From Heterobasidion occidentale (taxonomy: Eukaryota; Basidiomycota; Agaricomycetes; Russulales; Bondarzewiaceae): a stretch of DNA of 64,000 bases. Below, one piece after another: positions 23,540 to 34,074 of this stretch. Both the position numbers and the translations under genes were made by a program. How positions within the stretch are numbered: position 1 is the stretch's first letter; the number at the start of each line of letters is the position of its first letter. A model generated the notes under the pieces. It saw nothing but the letters and a program-made list of their open reading frames with translations, was not told where the DNA came from and ran no database searches. The DNA lies in contig JBCAQO010000009.1 in the NCBI GenBank assembly GCA_039111635.1, positions 1,116,001 through 1,180,000 of the forward strand, written 5' to 3'.

Positions 23540-24235
23540 TATTGTCCAGCTATTTCGGGTGGAAGTCAGAGAAGAGATCTTGCCGGGGGTGTGCAAACAA
23601 GAGCAAACAATCGATGCGCGCCGTTTCTGGCTCCTGAGTCCTACCTACCCCAGTCGATGGCACCTCTCTGCAGCTATGCTCGAATCGTTCCTCTGATAAA
23701 ACAATACGGTTGTTGACTCACGTATCTCAGGCAGTGGGAGCTGCCTGGCCTGCAGACTCACATAATAAAATGAAAGTCCGCTCGGGTTCTGCCGACAAGC
23801 GTGGAACAATACTGTGTGTCCCTTTTGTGGCTACGACACACAACACGCCGCGGACACAATGGCAGGTGCAGCCATCAAACAAAGACGGGGTCGGCTCGAC
23901 AGGATCTCAACAATCCCTTACCAAGCGCTGGTGGCCCTTCTCAACTCTCTTTACCAAGGTACGTCCGCATGATTCGGTGAGTATAAAGGCTGTCCGCCTT
24001 TCCCCGCCGGTTCCTCCCCACCCGGATCTTTCTCTCGATACCCTTCCTTCCGTTCCCAATTTGTATCCCTCTCGCATACAGGCAGGCCCTCACTACCCAA
24101 GGCGGACATCAATTTTACGCTCACATCTGTATCAATCCATCCCCGCACGCAAACGCCTGTTTATTGTTCTTGCCCCCGATCATACATCATCTATAACCTC
24201 CCATCACTTGATCTCCCCGGTTTATATTTGTATCG
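23540..24235. other. divergent intergenic region (RPC19 / proline-rich protein)
   Basis: About 700 bp between two divergently transcribed genes. It is CT-rich toward the plus-strand gene (23990-24230), as is common in fungal core promoters. No gene supported. Confidence 0.45.
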
Positions 24236-24886
24236 ATGGCTCTATCTCTGTCTGCTCTCATATCCACCTCTGAACGCCCTACCCTCCCTCCGCTGCACTC
24301 TCTCGATCTTCCCATGCCTGACGTCAGCAAGAAGATGTTGCAGCCTCCCATTCACGAACTGAACGACCCCCATGAACATTATGTACGTCTCGCACACTTT
24401 CATCAGCTGCGCATCTACAGCTGTTGACTTCTGCATCATCAGAATACTCTGCGGCTCGCCGCCCCCCGACCATCGCGCGCCCGGCAACCCTCCATCTCGT
24501 CCAGCGTATCTTCTCGCATGTCATCTACCTCCCCCGCACCATCCGTCTCGACCGCACCCACATCTCCATCTCCATCTCCCCCACCTCCCTCATTCCCCAA
24601 AATCCGCCTCGTTCTCACCGACTCATGGGAACACGCCGACGCCGCGCTTTTGTTCCCTCCTCCCGATGCCCCCTATGTCCCGACACTGCAGGCCATCACG
24701 TCTGGCGTGCACACACCAAATCGCACAAATGGACCCCTGCTCCTCATCGGGCGCGCATTAGAGCATGTACGCGGCCCCCAACGATGCCTTGCGAAGGGTG
24801 CCCGCGCGCACCCCTATCGGCTTGTGCGATCCGACGCACCCTCACGCCGACAGTCTACTTCCTCGAGAGCATCCTCATTATTATAA
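24236..24886 (+). CDS. small Ser/Pro-rich basidiomycete protein of unknown function
   Basis: Exons 24236-24382 and 24443-24886; 196 residues. Seen: N-terminal HSLDLPMPDVSKKM segment, a central Ser/Pro/Thr-rich low-complexity stretch (about residues 60-100), and an ordered C-terminal half (FPKIRLVLTDSWEHADAALL, GPLLLIGRALEHVRGPQRCL). The ordered half looks like the conserved part. No signal peptide or membrane segment is evident. Function is unknown. Confidence 0.7.
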
Positions 24887-25947
24887 TGATTTTTTTAAAC
24901 CATTCCGGATTTTACGACGACGAGCTTCGACGCCGGGGCCGGTTATCGCACCTTGTGGTTATAGGTCGAGATGACGGACGAATGAAATTTGGGACTCATG
25001 CAAGAAGATACCAGGATCATTTGACACTGTATTTTTGGCAATTCTGTCTTTCACCTGATGAGCCGTGTATTACTATAGACTTTCCGTTCGTGCTTAATTG
25101 ATGTATAGGTTTCTCTGCCTGCCTCCTCGATTTCGTCAAGCAGCATGACGTCTAAGTGCGGATTGTTTACTCAACGATAGACCACAATTAAGGTTCGAAT
25201 TCTGACCAGAGTCTTTTGTAGATGTTCGGATCAGAACCACCTTGAGAACCCCGTGCGTTTCATCTGAATGGCGAAGAGAAGCAAAGATGCTTCCGTTGGA
25301 CCGTTTTGTTGTTCCGATTTCAAGCAGCCTTCGAAGGCGGCACTTGTGCATATAAGCTGCGCGTTTGCCATCCTTGAGTAGTTGTCGGTCCAGCTTCAGG
25401 TGCATATAGGCGAAGCGATCTCGCATTTATCGCGCAGGACTTCTTGCACTGCGCTGTCCATTAATAGCTTCACCCCTGTTCCATTAGTGGCCCCGCTTTG
25501 GTTGCGTAAAGTTGCCTCCGCACTACATGCACTCAGTCTTGAGAATCTCGGGTTTGCCAACAACCTCAGCCTATCTATTTTTTGACCACAAGGATGGTGA
25601 TAGAGACTAGAGAAGCTTGGCCCCTGCGACAGCTTCTGCGCCCTTGGACTGCGCTAAGACGCAGTGAGAACGTACAGTCGAAGTAAAGCGTCTGCGTTCA
25701 AGATGAGCGCGACATACATATCGTCTCCGTCTTACGCGACCTGGTTCTACACAGATACGATAGAGTCTGCGATTATCCAGCGCGCTTCGAATTTGGGGTC
25801 GACGCCCTGAAGATTAAGATATCACTAACGATGCACTCACCTCGTTGCGAAACATATACGCTCTTGGCGAGGAAAAGTACCTAATATGATATAGTGATGA
25901 TACAACAAATAGCGAACAAATAGCCAATGTGGACCAACAAGCGCACG
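24887..25947. other. intergenic
   Basis: About 1 kb with short ORFs lacking conserved features on either strand. No repeat or RNA gene recognised. Confidence 0.45.
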
Positions 25948-27353
25948 TCAGTCGTTCGACTCCTGCTCCCGAATCTCTCGCTTGAGCCGCTCACGCTCGG
26001 CCTGCCGGAGACGCATGAGAGTGAGGGATTGGTAATCTAATCCGAGGTTTGTGGGCTTTGGTGGCTGGGTCTGTCCTGGTTGCGGAGGGGTATCGAAGAA
26101 CTCGGGCTACCGGGATAGAATAGTACGTATGACCGCGTGTCGATGAAAGTTCAATGAGGGAGGTTCAAAGAGCAGAATAGAAGAGGAGATGACGTACAAA
26201 TGATGAGTACGTCCCTGTGGATTTTGAGTCTGAATGTTGTGGGAGTGATCCTCGTGGCGCATCTCGAGCTCCGTTTGTGATCCTGTCCGCGCTGCTCCTT
26301 CGTCCGGCTGTGGGACCGTCTGCATCCTTTTGCTCTACTTTTCCAGTCCCTGTCCCCAATTTTCCTTTCTTCCTTAGCCAGCTCAACACCGGCGGCTCCT
26401 TGGTTCCCGCCCACCCCAGGTCAACAGCTTCCATCCCCTTCTCCTTCTTCCCGCTCGCACACACCGCCGCATATGCGTCACCGATGCGAAGGAAAGGGAC
26501 TAGTGCGGTCGCACGCTTGGGAGGTTTTTCTAGTGCATTCTTTGGAGGCTTCATGCTGAGAATGATTGAGGACTTGTCAACATCACCAAACGGAGAGAGG
26601 AATGCAGCGAGGGCATCAGGCGTCGTAAGAGTTGGATGCGTCGCAAGAGGGTATTTGAGGCGAACGGTAGTATCAAGATCACCTGTCATTAGCTTGCGTG
26701 TGAGATTTTGATCTTCGGGTGGCTCGCAAGATACAGGCTGGACGGACCTAACGATGGTGGCTCCAGTTCCTCGCGCGTTTTCTCTGCCGCCCTTTCAGCC
26801 TCCTCTTCCATCCTCTTCAGCGCCTTCTCTCGCTCTTCGCGCAATTTCCTGCCCTCATCCTTGATTCGCTCCGTTTCTTGCGCTTGCGCACGATCTGCCG
26901 CGGCACGCTCGACCTTCGCTTTCTTGAACGCGCGCTCACGCTCCTCGAGTTCGTCGACCATCGTGCGCCGCTTCGCATCATAGTTGGCAAAACGCGTCTT
27001 CCGCGCCTCTTTCAGCCGCAGCTTCGCATCGAGCACAAGCCGTCGAAGCGGGTCGAGCAAGAGTTCGTACGCTTGATTGAGTACATGGAACTGGCGTGCT
27101 GCAGGTAGGGGAACATTCAGTTGCTGTAACATGTGAGAAGAGAGCAATTGTGAATACCAGCATCGGGGTTTCCACGATTCTGCGAATGGAGGGCATGTTG
27201 AGGACGGGGTCACTCGCAATGGTAGTCGGTGCTTACTCTGTCAGGATGAACTTTAAGCGACCGCTGACGATAGGCGGTCTTTATCTCACCATCCGTTGCT
27301 GAGACCTCTATTCCGAGCAGCTCATAAGGATTCTCTTCGTCAGGACTGGACAT
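25948..27353 (-). CDS. DNAJC17/Cwf23-like J-domain protein with RRM (splicing)
   Basis: Exons (minus): 27353-27237, 27179-27158, 27098-26748, 26682-26198, 26106-25948; 377 residues. The N-terminal J domain has NPYELLGIE, AYRQRSLKVHPDR (HPD motif intact) and a helix ending LNQAYELLLD. It is followed by a long charged coiled coil (about residues 75-165), then a DTTVRLKYPL...TLTTPDAL segment that begins the RRM-like domain of this family, then a disordered tail. Known relatives (human DNAJC17, S. pombe Cwf23) associate with the spliceosome. A 22-nt exon 2 completes the J domain. It is divergently paired with BUD13, another spliceosome gene, across 138 bp. Confidence 0.88.
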
Positions 27354-27491
27354 GGCGGACGTTCGACGTAGTGGAGGAGAGCAAGGGAGTGTTGGTGATT
27401 ACATAATAGTGCTCAAGCGCCTAGGCCTGTTCGCCAACGGTCGCCGACGTTGTTCGTACACGCTCACTCCTCATATACTACATACTTCGCC
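27354..27491. promoter_or_regulatory. shared divergent promoter of DNAJC17-like and BUD13
   Basis: Only 138 bp separate the two start codons, so regulatory elements must be shared or overlapping. No clear TATA box is seen in either direction. Confidence 0.6.
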
Positions 27492-28548
27492 ATGTCCACA
27501 TTGAAGGCATATCTAGCCGAAAGATACATGTCCGGCCCCAAGGCCGATGCCATTCTCGCACGTACAGCTCCCAAGAAGAAGAAGAAGCGCAAGGCAGAGG
27601 CTGGTCCATCGACGTCTGGTAGCGGCGCGCTAATCAAAGACGACGACGCAGGTTGGGGCGAATCCATGGCGAAGGAGGACGATGACGATGCAGCAGACGC
27701 GTTGATAGCTGCGGACCGCGGGTTCAAGAAGAGACGCGTGGCGGCCGCCGAGGAGTCTAATTGGACAACAATACGAGAGCCAACCCCACCACCTCCTGAG
27801 GATGAGCAGCCCATGGTCATGGATGCGCAGGGCGCAGCACAAGTGCCGTTTACAGGTGGCTTGTTGACAGCGAAGCAACTTCGGGAACAGATGCCGTCGG
27901 ACAAGACTACTCGTATGGACGAGAAGCAATCACGGGAGGCAAGGGAGCAAGCCCAGGAGACCGTGTATCGCGACGCGTCAGGACGGAAGATAGATACCAA
28001 GGCAGAGAAGGCAGAGGCTGCACGGAAGAAGAGAGAGAAAGAGGAGCGCGACGCGAAAAAGATGGAATGGGGCAAGGGGCTGGTACAACGGCAAGAGGAA
28101 GAAGAGCAGAAGAGAGAGCTAGAAAGGCAGAGAACAAAAGACGTGGCGAGGTATGCCGATGACGAGGATTTGAACAAGGATTTGAAGGCTCAGGAACGAT
28201 GGAATGATCCTGCTGCTGCCTTCTTAACGGTTCGCGCATCTCCCCCTCCTGTGCGAGTATAGGTTGCTAACAACTATCTATACACTCCTAGAAAAAGAGA
28301 ACGAAGGGTCCACGAAACCCCGAATATACGGGCCCGCCGCCACCGCCGAATCGCTTCGGGATCAAACCTGGGTATAGATGGGATGGGGTCGGTACGTCAA
28401 TCAATGAGCAGTGAATTCATCCACTCTCTGACACCCCTCTCTCTCCGCAGATCGTGGCAATGGCTTTGAGAAAAAGCTCTTTCAACACCAGAATGACCGA
28501 AAGCGCCGCGGTCAAGAGAGTTACCAGTGGAGTGTGGATGACATGTAG
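27492..28548 (+). CDS. BUD13: pre-mRNA-splicing factor BUD13/Cwc26
   Basis: Exons 27492-28229, 28292-28391, 28451-28548; 311 residues. Seen: N-terminal [12 protein letters not shown] followed by a Lys-rich patch, [10 protein letters not shown] at about residue 168 (the conserved BUD13 core), a Lys/Glu coiled coil ([19 protein letters not shown]), and a C-terminal block [31 protein letters not shown]. Both C-terminal pieces require splicing. BUD13 is a subunit of the RES complex (with Snu17/IST3 and Pml1), which promotes early steps of splicing and nuclear retention of unspliced RNA. Confidence 0.94.
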
Positions 28549-30114
28549 CAAGGCGAGACCCTCTTTTACTACTCGACAGTGCCTGTATACTATCGCTTTT
28601 CGGAAATTAGTCGTCGCGGCCGTCAGTCGTGCAGTACGTCCCACACAGAGACTCGTCCGTCATTTAAGCTTACCCTTGACCTGCCCGAACAGCAGTTTCT
28701 CAGCGCTGAAGTCCCGAACTCCACTGCTCCGGGATCCTATCGCGTTATCTAGCGTCCTACGGCATCCGCTTTGAACTCTACTCGCTTATTGCACCTTTCC
28801 TCTTCAGTTAACGAGTATATCGCACCACCAGATGATCTCGCGCACGTTTTCTATTCCCGAGCATATCATCAAAGGCTCCTGTCATTGACATTCAGCTCCG
28901 CAACACTTGCAGACCATAGGTATGTATGGTAAACTCACTGATGACTGTATACTCAATACAACCTCGATGGACGCCGTTTTTAAGCATACAGATCTTCCAC
29001 TTGGCTCATGCCATTTCCCATATATATCGTCTGCTGCGCACAATGTATGGAGATAGCCTCCTGAAGATCAGATAAGGAATAGTGCCGGTGCCCATGGACA
29101 AACGCCGTTACCCCATCTACGCGGCCATGGACGAGGAGAGGTCATCCTACCAATCAGAACTTTTATCGTGGACTGGATGCGGTGGGCGATGGCAAACCCA
29201 GCGCACTCCATGAGGTTGGCGAAGAACAATATCGCATTTAGCATCATGATTGTCCGGATTACTGACATCACAATTCGAACATTTCGTCTGTTGCACACGC
29301 CACGATCGATCGTATGAACGCTCAAACATTCAACTTCATTTAGTCTCCAGTCTTTGGTATAATAGCCGCATAGGCGCGAGCATACTCGCGGTCAGACTCC
29401 GCCATCATAACAGAAACCTGACACAGAAAACTATCATGGACGCCACGCAGCGTGGTCTGCCTGCCGATCAACTTATTGGGGTATGACTTCTTTTGTGGTG
29501 CGAATGCGGCGCTCTGCTCCATTATCCTCGTACCTGGCGGTCAGACGGGCGTCGCAGTTACCGTATATCCATTCCAGGACATTTCCGCACTCTCGTACGT
29601 GGCTCGAAGTCGGCCATAGTGAAATTCTACTCCATAGTGACTCCCGGTCAGGGGACGTACTGGCTCCCATTTTCCAAATTGGTGCAAATGAGCAATGTGT
29701 TGATGGCGACAGCCCAATACAAGGTCGGATCTAGTCTCTGTGAGTTTTTGATGCTTCCCGTTGTTCTGTGCTTCGCAGGTGCGTTTCTCTATCATGATTG
29801 GATTTGCCATCTACCTGGCCCAGAGGTAATCGGATCCGAAAACCAGCCGCGTGTCTCCTGTTTATGGATTGCCATTCGCCACCGAATTGTGCTTACAGTT
29901 CTTTAAAAAAAACTCAGACGTAGCGCTCATCCCACTGACACTTATAAAGGACTGAAACGAAGGCCCGAATGCATCCTCGACAACGCATTTATCACTTTCC
30001 GCCCACAAGACTTCATTGTCCCGCCCACCGCCATATCTTGGTAATACGTTTGCTCCATTACACCGCAGTGCCTTTGCTGAACCTGTGCCCCGTCACATAG
30101 TCAAAGTGATCGCT
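28549..30114. other. no confident gene; possible decayed membrane-protein fragment
   Basis: About 1.5 kb. The minus strand around 29068-29325 has a hydrophobic segment (MLNAILFFANLMECAGFAIA), and 29600-29800 (minus) contains LYWAVAINTLLICTNLE. Together they resemble pieces of small multi-helix membrane proteins common in Agaricomycetes, but stops and frame changes prevent a gene model. Confidence 0.3.
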
Positions 30115-30657
30115 ATGAGCTCTGTGCCCCACGTTAAAGTCGGCATTGCCGTATACCGTAATCAAGATGAACAAGTGTCGGTATGGTTATTAGTGACCAG
30201 TCCCAGCGACTACCGCGCCTCCGACGTCAGCATCCACCTTCCCCTGACCATGCGTCCAGATGGAGCCTGGACAGTGCTGGCACGCAGCGCCCAACCCCTC
30301 GAGGCTGCCTTGAGCCAGGTTTTCCTCCCAAGCTTCAAGTGCGTCGCTGTCGTAGACTTGTGCGCCGTCAGAGGAACCACGGATGTTTTCGAGCGTGCCC
30401 AGGACCTCTTGTACCAATGTGCGCAAGGATATGCTGGAAGAAGGCACGGCATGCCCTTGGCTCCGGGCGAGCTCGGCTTCATCCACGAGGCTATTTTGTC
30501 TCTATGCAGGGAAAGATATACTGCGCTCCCGTGTCCTATTGACATGATCAATACTGTCGTCAGAAATGCGACCAGTCGTTTGGAGATGGAAGACCGCTCC
30601 AGGACATCGTTCCCTGTGGTTTCGGTCAGGGATGCCATGATCTGCATTCCGCACTGA
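30115..30657 (+). CDS. orphan protein, 180 residues
   Basis: An open frame without introns (MSSVPHVKVGIAVYRNQDEQ...). The frame stays open upstream to 30016, giving a 213-residue alternative, but the internal Met follows a plausible leader and precedes the ordered part. It has no recognised motif, signal peptide or membrane segment. The composition is balanced and looks like a real globular protein. Function is unknown, and a chance ORF cannot be excluded. Confidence 0.45.
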   Translation: MSSVPHVKVGIAVYRNQDEQVSVWLLVTSPSDYRASDVSIHLPLTMRPDGAWTVLARSAQPLEAALSQVFLPSFKCVAVVDLCAVRGTTDVFERAQDLLYQCAQGYAGRRHGMPLAPGELGFIHEAILSLCRERYTALPCPIDMINTVVRNATSRLEMEDRSRTSFPVVSVRDAMICIPH

Positions 30658-30836
30658 ATGGGTTTGTCTTCGATCATTATTTCCCCTCTTTCACCCCTCG
30701 AAGCTTTATATTGCTTTCATTGTATCCCCACTGTAAAGGCGTAGCGAACTAGCGTCCCTTATCGCTTCTGCATTAACTACCACGGATGTCGGCTTAGATG
30801 ACATTGTCTGGAGAATGTGATCATGTGTTCTGCACT

Positions 30837-31595
30837 TTACAGCTGTTTGCGGTACATAGGGCGCGGCGCGTTTTCTCAGGATTTTGTCGATTTTTGTACC
30901 GTAGCACAGAACAGCCATAGCTCTCTAAATACTGACTCAATGATGATGAATCTTAGTTTGTTGGCCTTGCATTGAGTATCTGCAGGGCATGAACTTAGTC
31001 TCGGTGTGATTTGGTCTATTTTTGAGGTTCGTGGAAAATGCACCCTGTCGGACACTGTGCGCACCGTTGAAGCCTCGTTTTGAGCGGTAGAGGTCCAAAA
31101 TTGATATATGTTGGTCTTGAAAGGTATCCCGAGGGCACCAGGTAAAGTTTTCGCTATGTTTTGAAGGACACCGCTGCTTTGTCTAAAATTTGCAAGTGTC
31201 ACAACCTAGTTGGCGGTGTGACGTCATCAGGATCTTTGCCTCACCACCACCATCCTTCAACTGCAATCCCTTTTCCCTTGTCATCATGACCTGGTGCCCT
31301 CGGGATACCTTTCAAGACCAACATATATCAATTTTGGACCTCTACCGCTCAAAACGAGGCTTCAACGGTGCGCGCAGTGTCCGACAGGGTGCATTTTCCA
31401 CGAACCTCAAAAATAGACCAAATCACACCGAGACTAAGTTCATGCCCTGCAGATACTCAATGCAAGGCCAACAAACTAAGATTCATCATCATTGAGTCAG
31501 TATTTAGAGAGCTATGGCTGTTCTGTGCTACGGTACAAAAATCGACAAAATCCTGAGAAAACGCGCCACGCCCTATGTACCGCAAACAGCTGTAA
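30837..31595. repeat. fold-back inverted repeat, 307-bp arms, 145-bp spacer
   Basis: Positions 30837-31143 and 31289-31595 are reverse complements with only about two or three mismatches seen by eye. The outer ends read TTACAGCTGTTTGCGG and its complement. No target duplication or transposase is visible. It resembles a fold-back or MITE-type element, or a recent inverted duplication. The RNA would form a long hairpin. ORFs found in both arms are mirror images and are not counted as genes. Confidence 0.88.
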
Positions 31596-31926
31596 CGTCA
31601 TGGCCTGACAGTGGGCACGAGAGGAGAAAATGAATGGAGCCTAAACGGGTCTGAACACATTGAAATAGAGTTTTTTCCGACAACCAACAATCTATTCTTC
31701 AAAGCGCTTACACCGACTTGACTAGACAAAGTTTGTGCCTATGTGCCTATCCCTCTGTTCTTGCGCCGACCTCAGGACACGCGTGAGGCTTTTTCTGCAT
31801 ATGCTCGATGCTATTGAAGTCCAGAGATGACATTGTCTCGGGGAAATGAGCTGTAGATGCTCCTCTTTCGATGAATGTGGTCACGGCGAACATGGTACAA
31901 GACCAGCGTTGTCACCAACTGACCAA

Positions 31927-32654
31927 CATCAGCAAACCTGTAACCGGTCCTAGCCAGTCCCAGAGCCCCAGATGCTTCCAGATGCTTAGGTCATCTGGGG
32001 ACATCTGGCTAGATGTCTGTGTATGCCCAGATCTAGACAGATAAGGTGCTCTATCAATAAGCTGACTAGGAGGACATTTTTGGAAGGCATTGTTTGTAAT
32101 GTCAGTGCTGCTTCAAATTTTTTCAATACAAGAGCTGAGAAGAAAATTCCCAGTAATGTGCCAGACTGTCATTGGTGCTATCTGTTGAATATCAGCTTGC
32201 TAGTGGTATTGAGATACATTCCTGTATCATAGCTCTCAAATGATGTATCATATGCCATCATTCTTCCATGAATAGATGCTAAAAATGCGAAAATAGACGT
32301 CACCTCACTGAGTTCAGGCATCCCAAAATTCTTTCAAGTCTCAAAATGCTTGTTATAAGCCAAATGTTGCTGTACAATATCATGGTGATATAGTGGAGTG
32401 GATAATTGTGATCTTAACATTGCTTACAGCCGGTGAATGATTCAAGAGGTTCTGGGTTCAATTCCTGCACAGTGAAGATTGATTTTTGCAGTCGTCCTAT
32501 TGACGACAATTATCTAATCATTTCCATATATGGTGCATCCAGACATATCTGTCCAGACACCGGTGTGTCTGTCTAATCGGGGACTTGCTAGAGGCATCTG
32601 GGGGCCTAGGAGTGTCTGTCCAGGTTGGTACAGACACTTCCCAGTTTGCTGATG
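31927..32654. mobile_element. non-autonomous TIR element with internal tRNA-like A and B boxes
   Basis: The ends read CATCAGCAAAC and GTTTGCTGATG. The inverted similarity continues imperfectly for about 80 bp (both ends contain CCAGATGC), so this looks like a MITE of about 728 bp. Inside, around 32385-32480, an A-box-like TAGTGGAGTGG is followed about 60 nt later by the B-box-like GGTTCAATTCC, as in tRNA-derived promoters. No target duplication was found. No coding capacity. Confidence 0.55.
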
Positions 32655-32841
32655 AACGAGGGGCTACTGTCTGAAATTTTCGTACGCCTCATCTTCACCC
32701 GCGATGTTCTGACAAGACTGACGTACACCTTCCTACCTGCCGATCATAGGGCGCACAATACGGGAACACGACATCCCGAGAGCTAGTCTCAGAAGTGCTC
32801 ACCTTTCAGAGACCTCCACAAACACCCCGAGTTTTGCTATC

Positions 32842-33307
32842 ATGTTGACATTGTATTCCAACATTCAAGACAACATGCACGAAGAGACGCTGAGTGTCTG
32901 GCCCTGCCATGCGCTTGTTTCCGAACTCCATTCAATTGGCGCCATTGTTTATGCGAACACAACAGTCCACGTAAATCGGTTCCTGCTGCACAAAGACGAC
33001 GTGCATGTCTACAGCGGTGTGGAAACGTTTGCTGTACCGGCACCCCAAGGCAGTGCTGTCGTTACAGACATCTATGGATTACACGGGGATAGTAAGTTAT
33101 TTGGCATCTTTGATCATCAGAGAATCAATGATGACGATACTGCATTTAACTTTCTCGATGATTGCCGCAGCGCTTGTCTGGGGTGCTGACTGCAGATACT
33201 TCAAACCCGAACGGCCCTTAAACACTTATACATACCGCTTGCCGTGTGATGGATGTACGCCTTTGGCACTATCCACTCTGTATCGTGACTCGTATTGGCA
33301 TGAGTAA
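32842..33307 (+). CDS. orphan protein, 128 residues, two exons
   Basis: Exons 32842-33091 and 33171-33307, joined by a clean GT-AG intron (gtaagt...gccgcag) that keeps the frame. The protein starts MLTLYSNIQDNMHEE and ends YRDSYWHE; the second exon contains CRYFKPERPL and LPCDGCTPL. No known domain. The well-formed intron argues for a real gene. Function unknown. Confidence 0.5.
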
Positions 33308-34074
33308 TTCCTGCTTTCTCCGGGAGTCCGCGAGGATGCATTGGCTCCTGCTTCTCTCTTACGAAAAGCGTGTATATTATTGCATGCTTGGTTCGACAGT
33401 TCGTGATCCTTCTTAGATTCTTCTTCCAAGAGGGATGTCCGAAATAACTGTTGAAGAATGGCTCATGGCAAGATGGACGACTGGCATTACCATCAGCCTG
33501 GGCGATAGTGAGATTGAGAGGGCTTTGTGAGAATGAAGCACTTGAGCCTGAGCTGCACCATCACTTTGGAGTGGACTGTTTGATCCTATATATGTATGAC
33601 TCACGTCTCGGCTTGTTTATACAAAAGGTTTGGGGGTTCTTCGTAAGAATTTCGGGATTTATAGAACCAGGGAGCTTCAGCTACGTGAATTCCAGACGGG
33701 GCCACCATGAGTGTAAACGTTTGAACCCCTATAGGCTCCTTCAAAGTGATCGTGAGGAATTTGGAGTTGAAATTCTGCAGCTTCCATATCTTGAAATGTC
33801 TTCATGGAAATGAAAAAGTTTGAAGGAGTTTGAAGCCGTTTGAAGCACGTCGAAGACGAGAGAGTGTGTTCTAGGCCCTCCTGGGCGGCTCCGGCAGCTC
33901 TTTGCCGACCTCAAGGCACGTGCATTCACTTAACATAATGGGGCTTGCGGACCGACCGGACCGGCCGGGTTAAACGAGCGGGAGACAACGCGAGTTATAA
34001 GTAGAACACATACCAGCAGGCCATGCAATCGCTACCATCCCTCTCTTTGTCCTGTTTCTTACTATCAGGAATTC
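33308..34074. other. intergenic
   Basis: No supported gene. Upstream region of the dehydratase; no recognisable repeat. Confidence 0.4.

Noticed and set aside
27464..28177. Long minus-strand ORF opposite BUD13.
   Set aside because: It is the antisense shadow of a Lys/Glu-rich coding exon; the Ser/Leu-rich composition follows from this.
30876..31202. Paired ORFs in the fold-back element as a duplicated gene.
   Set aside because: They are the same sequence in the two inverted arms, with no domain and no intron or start conservation.
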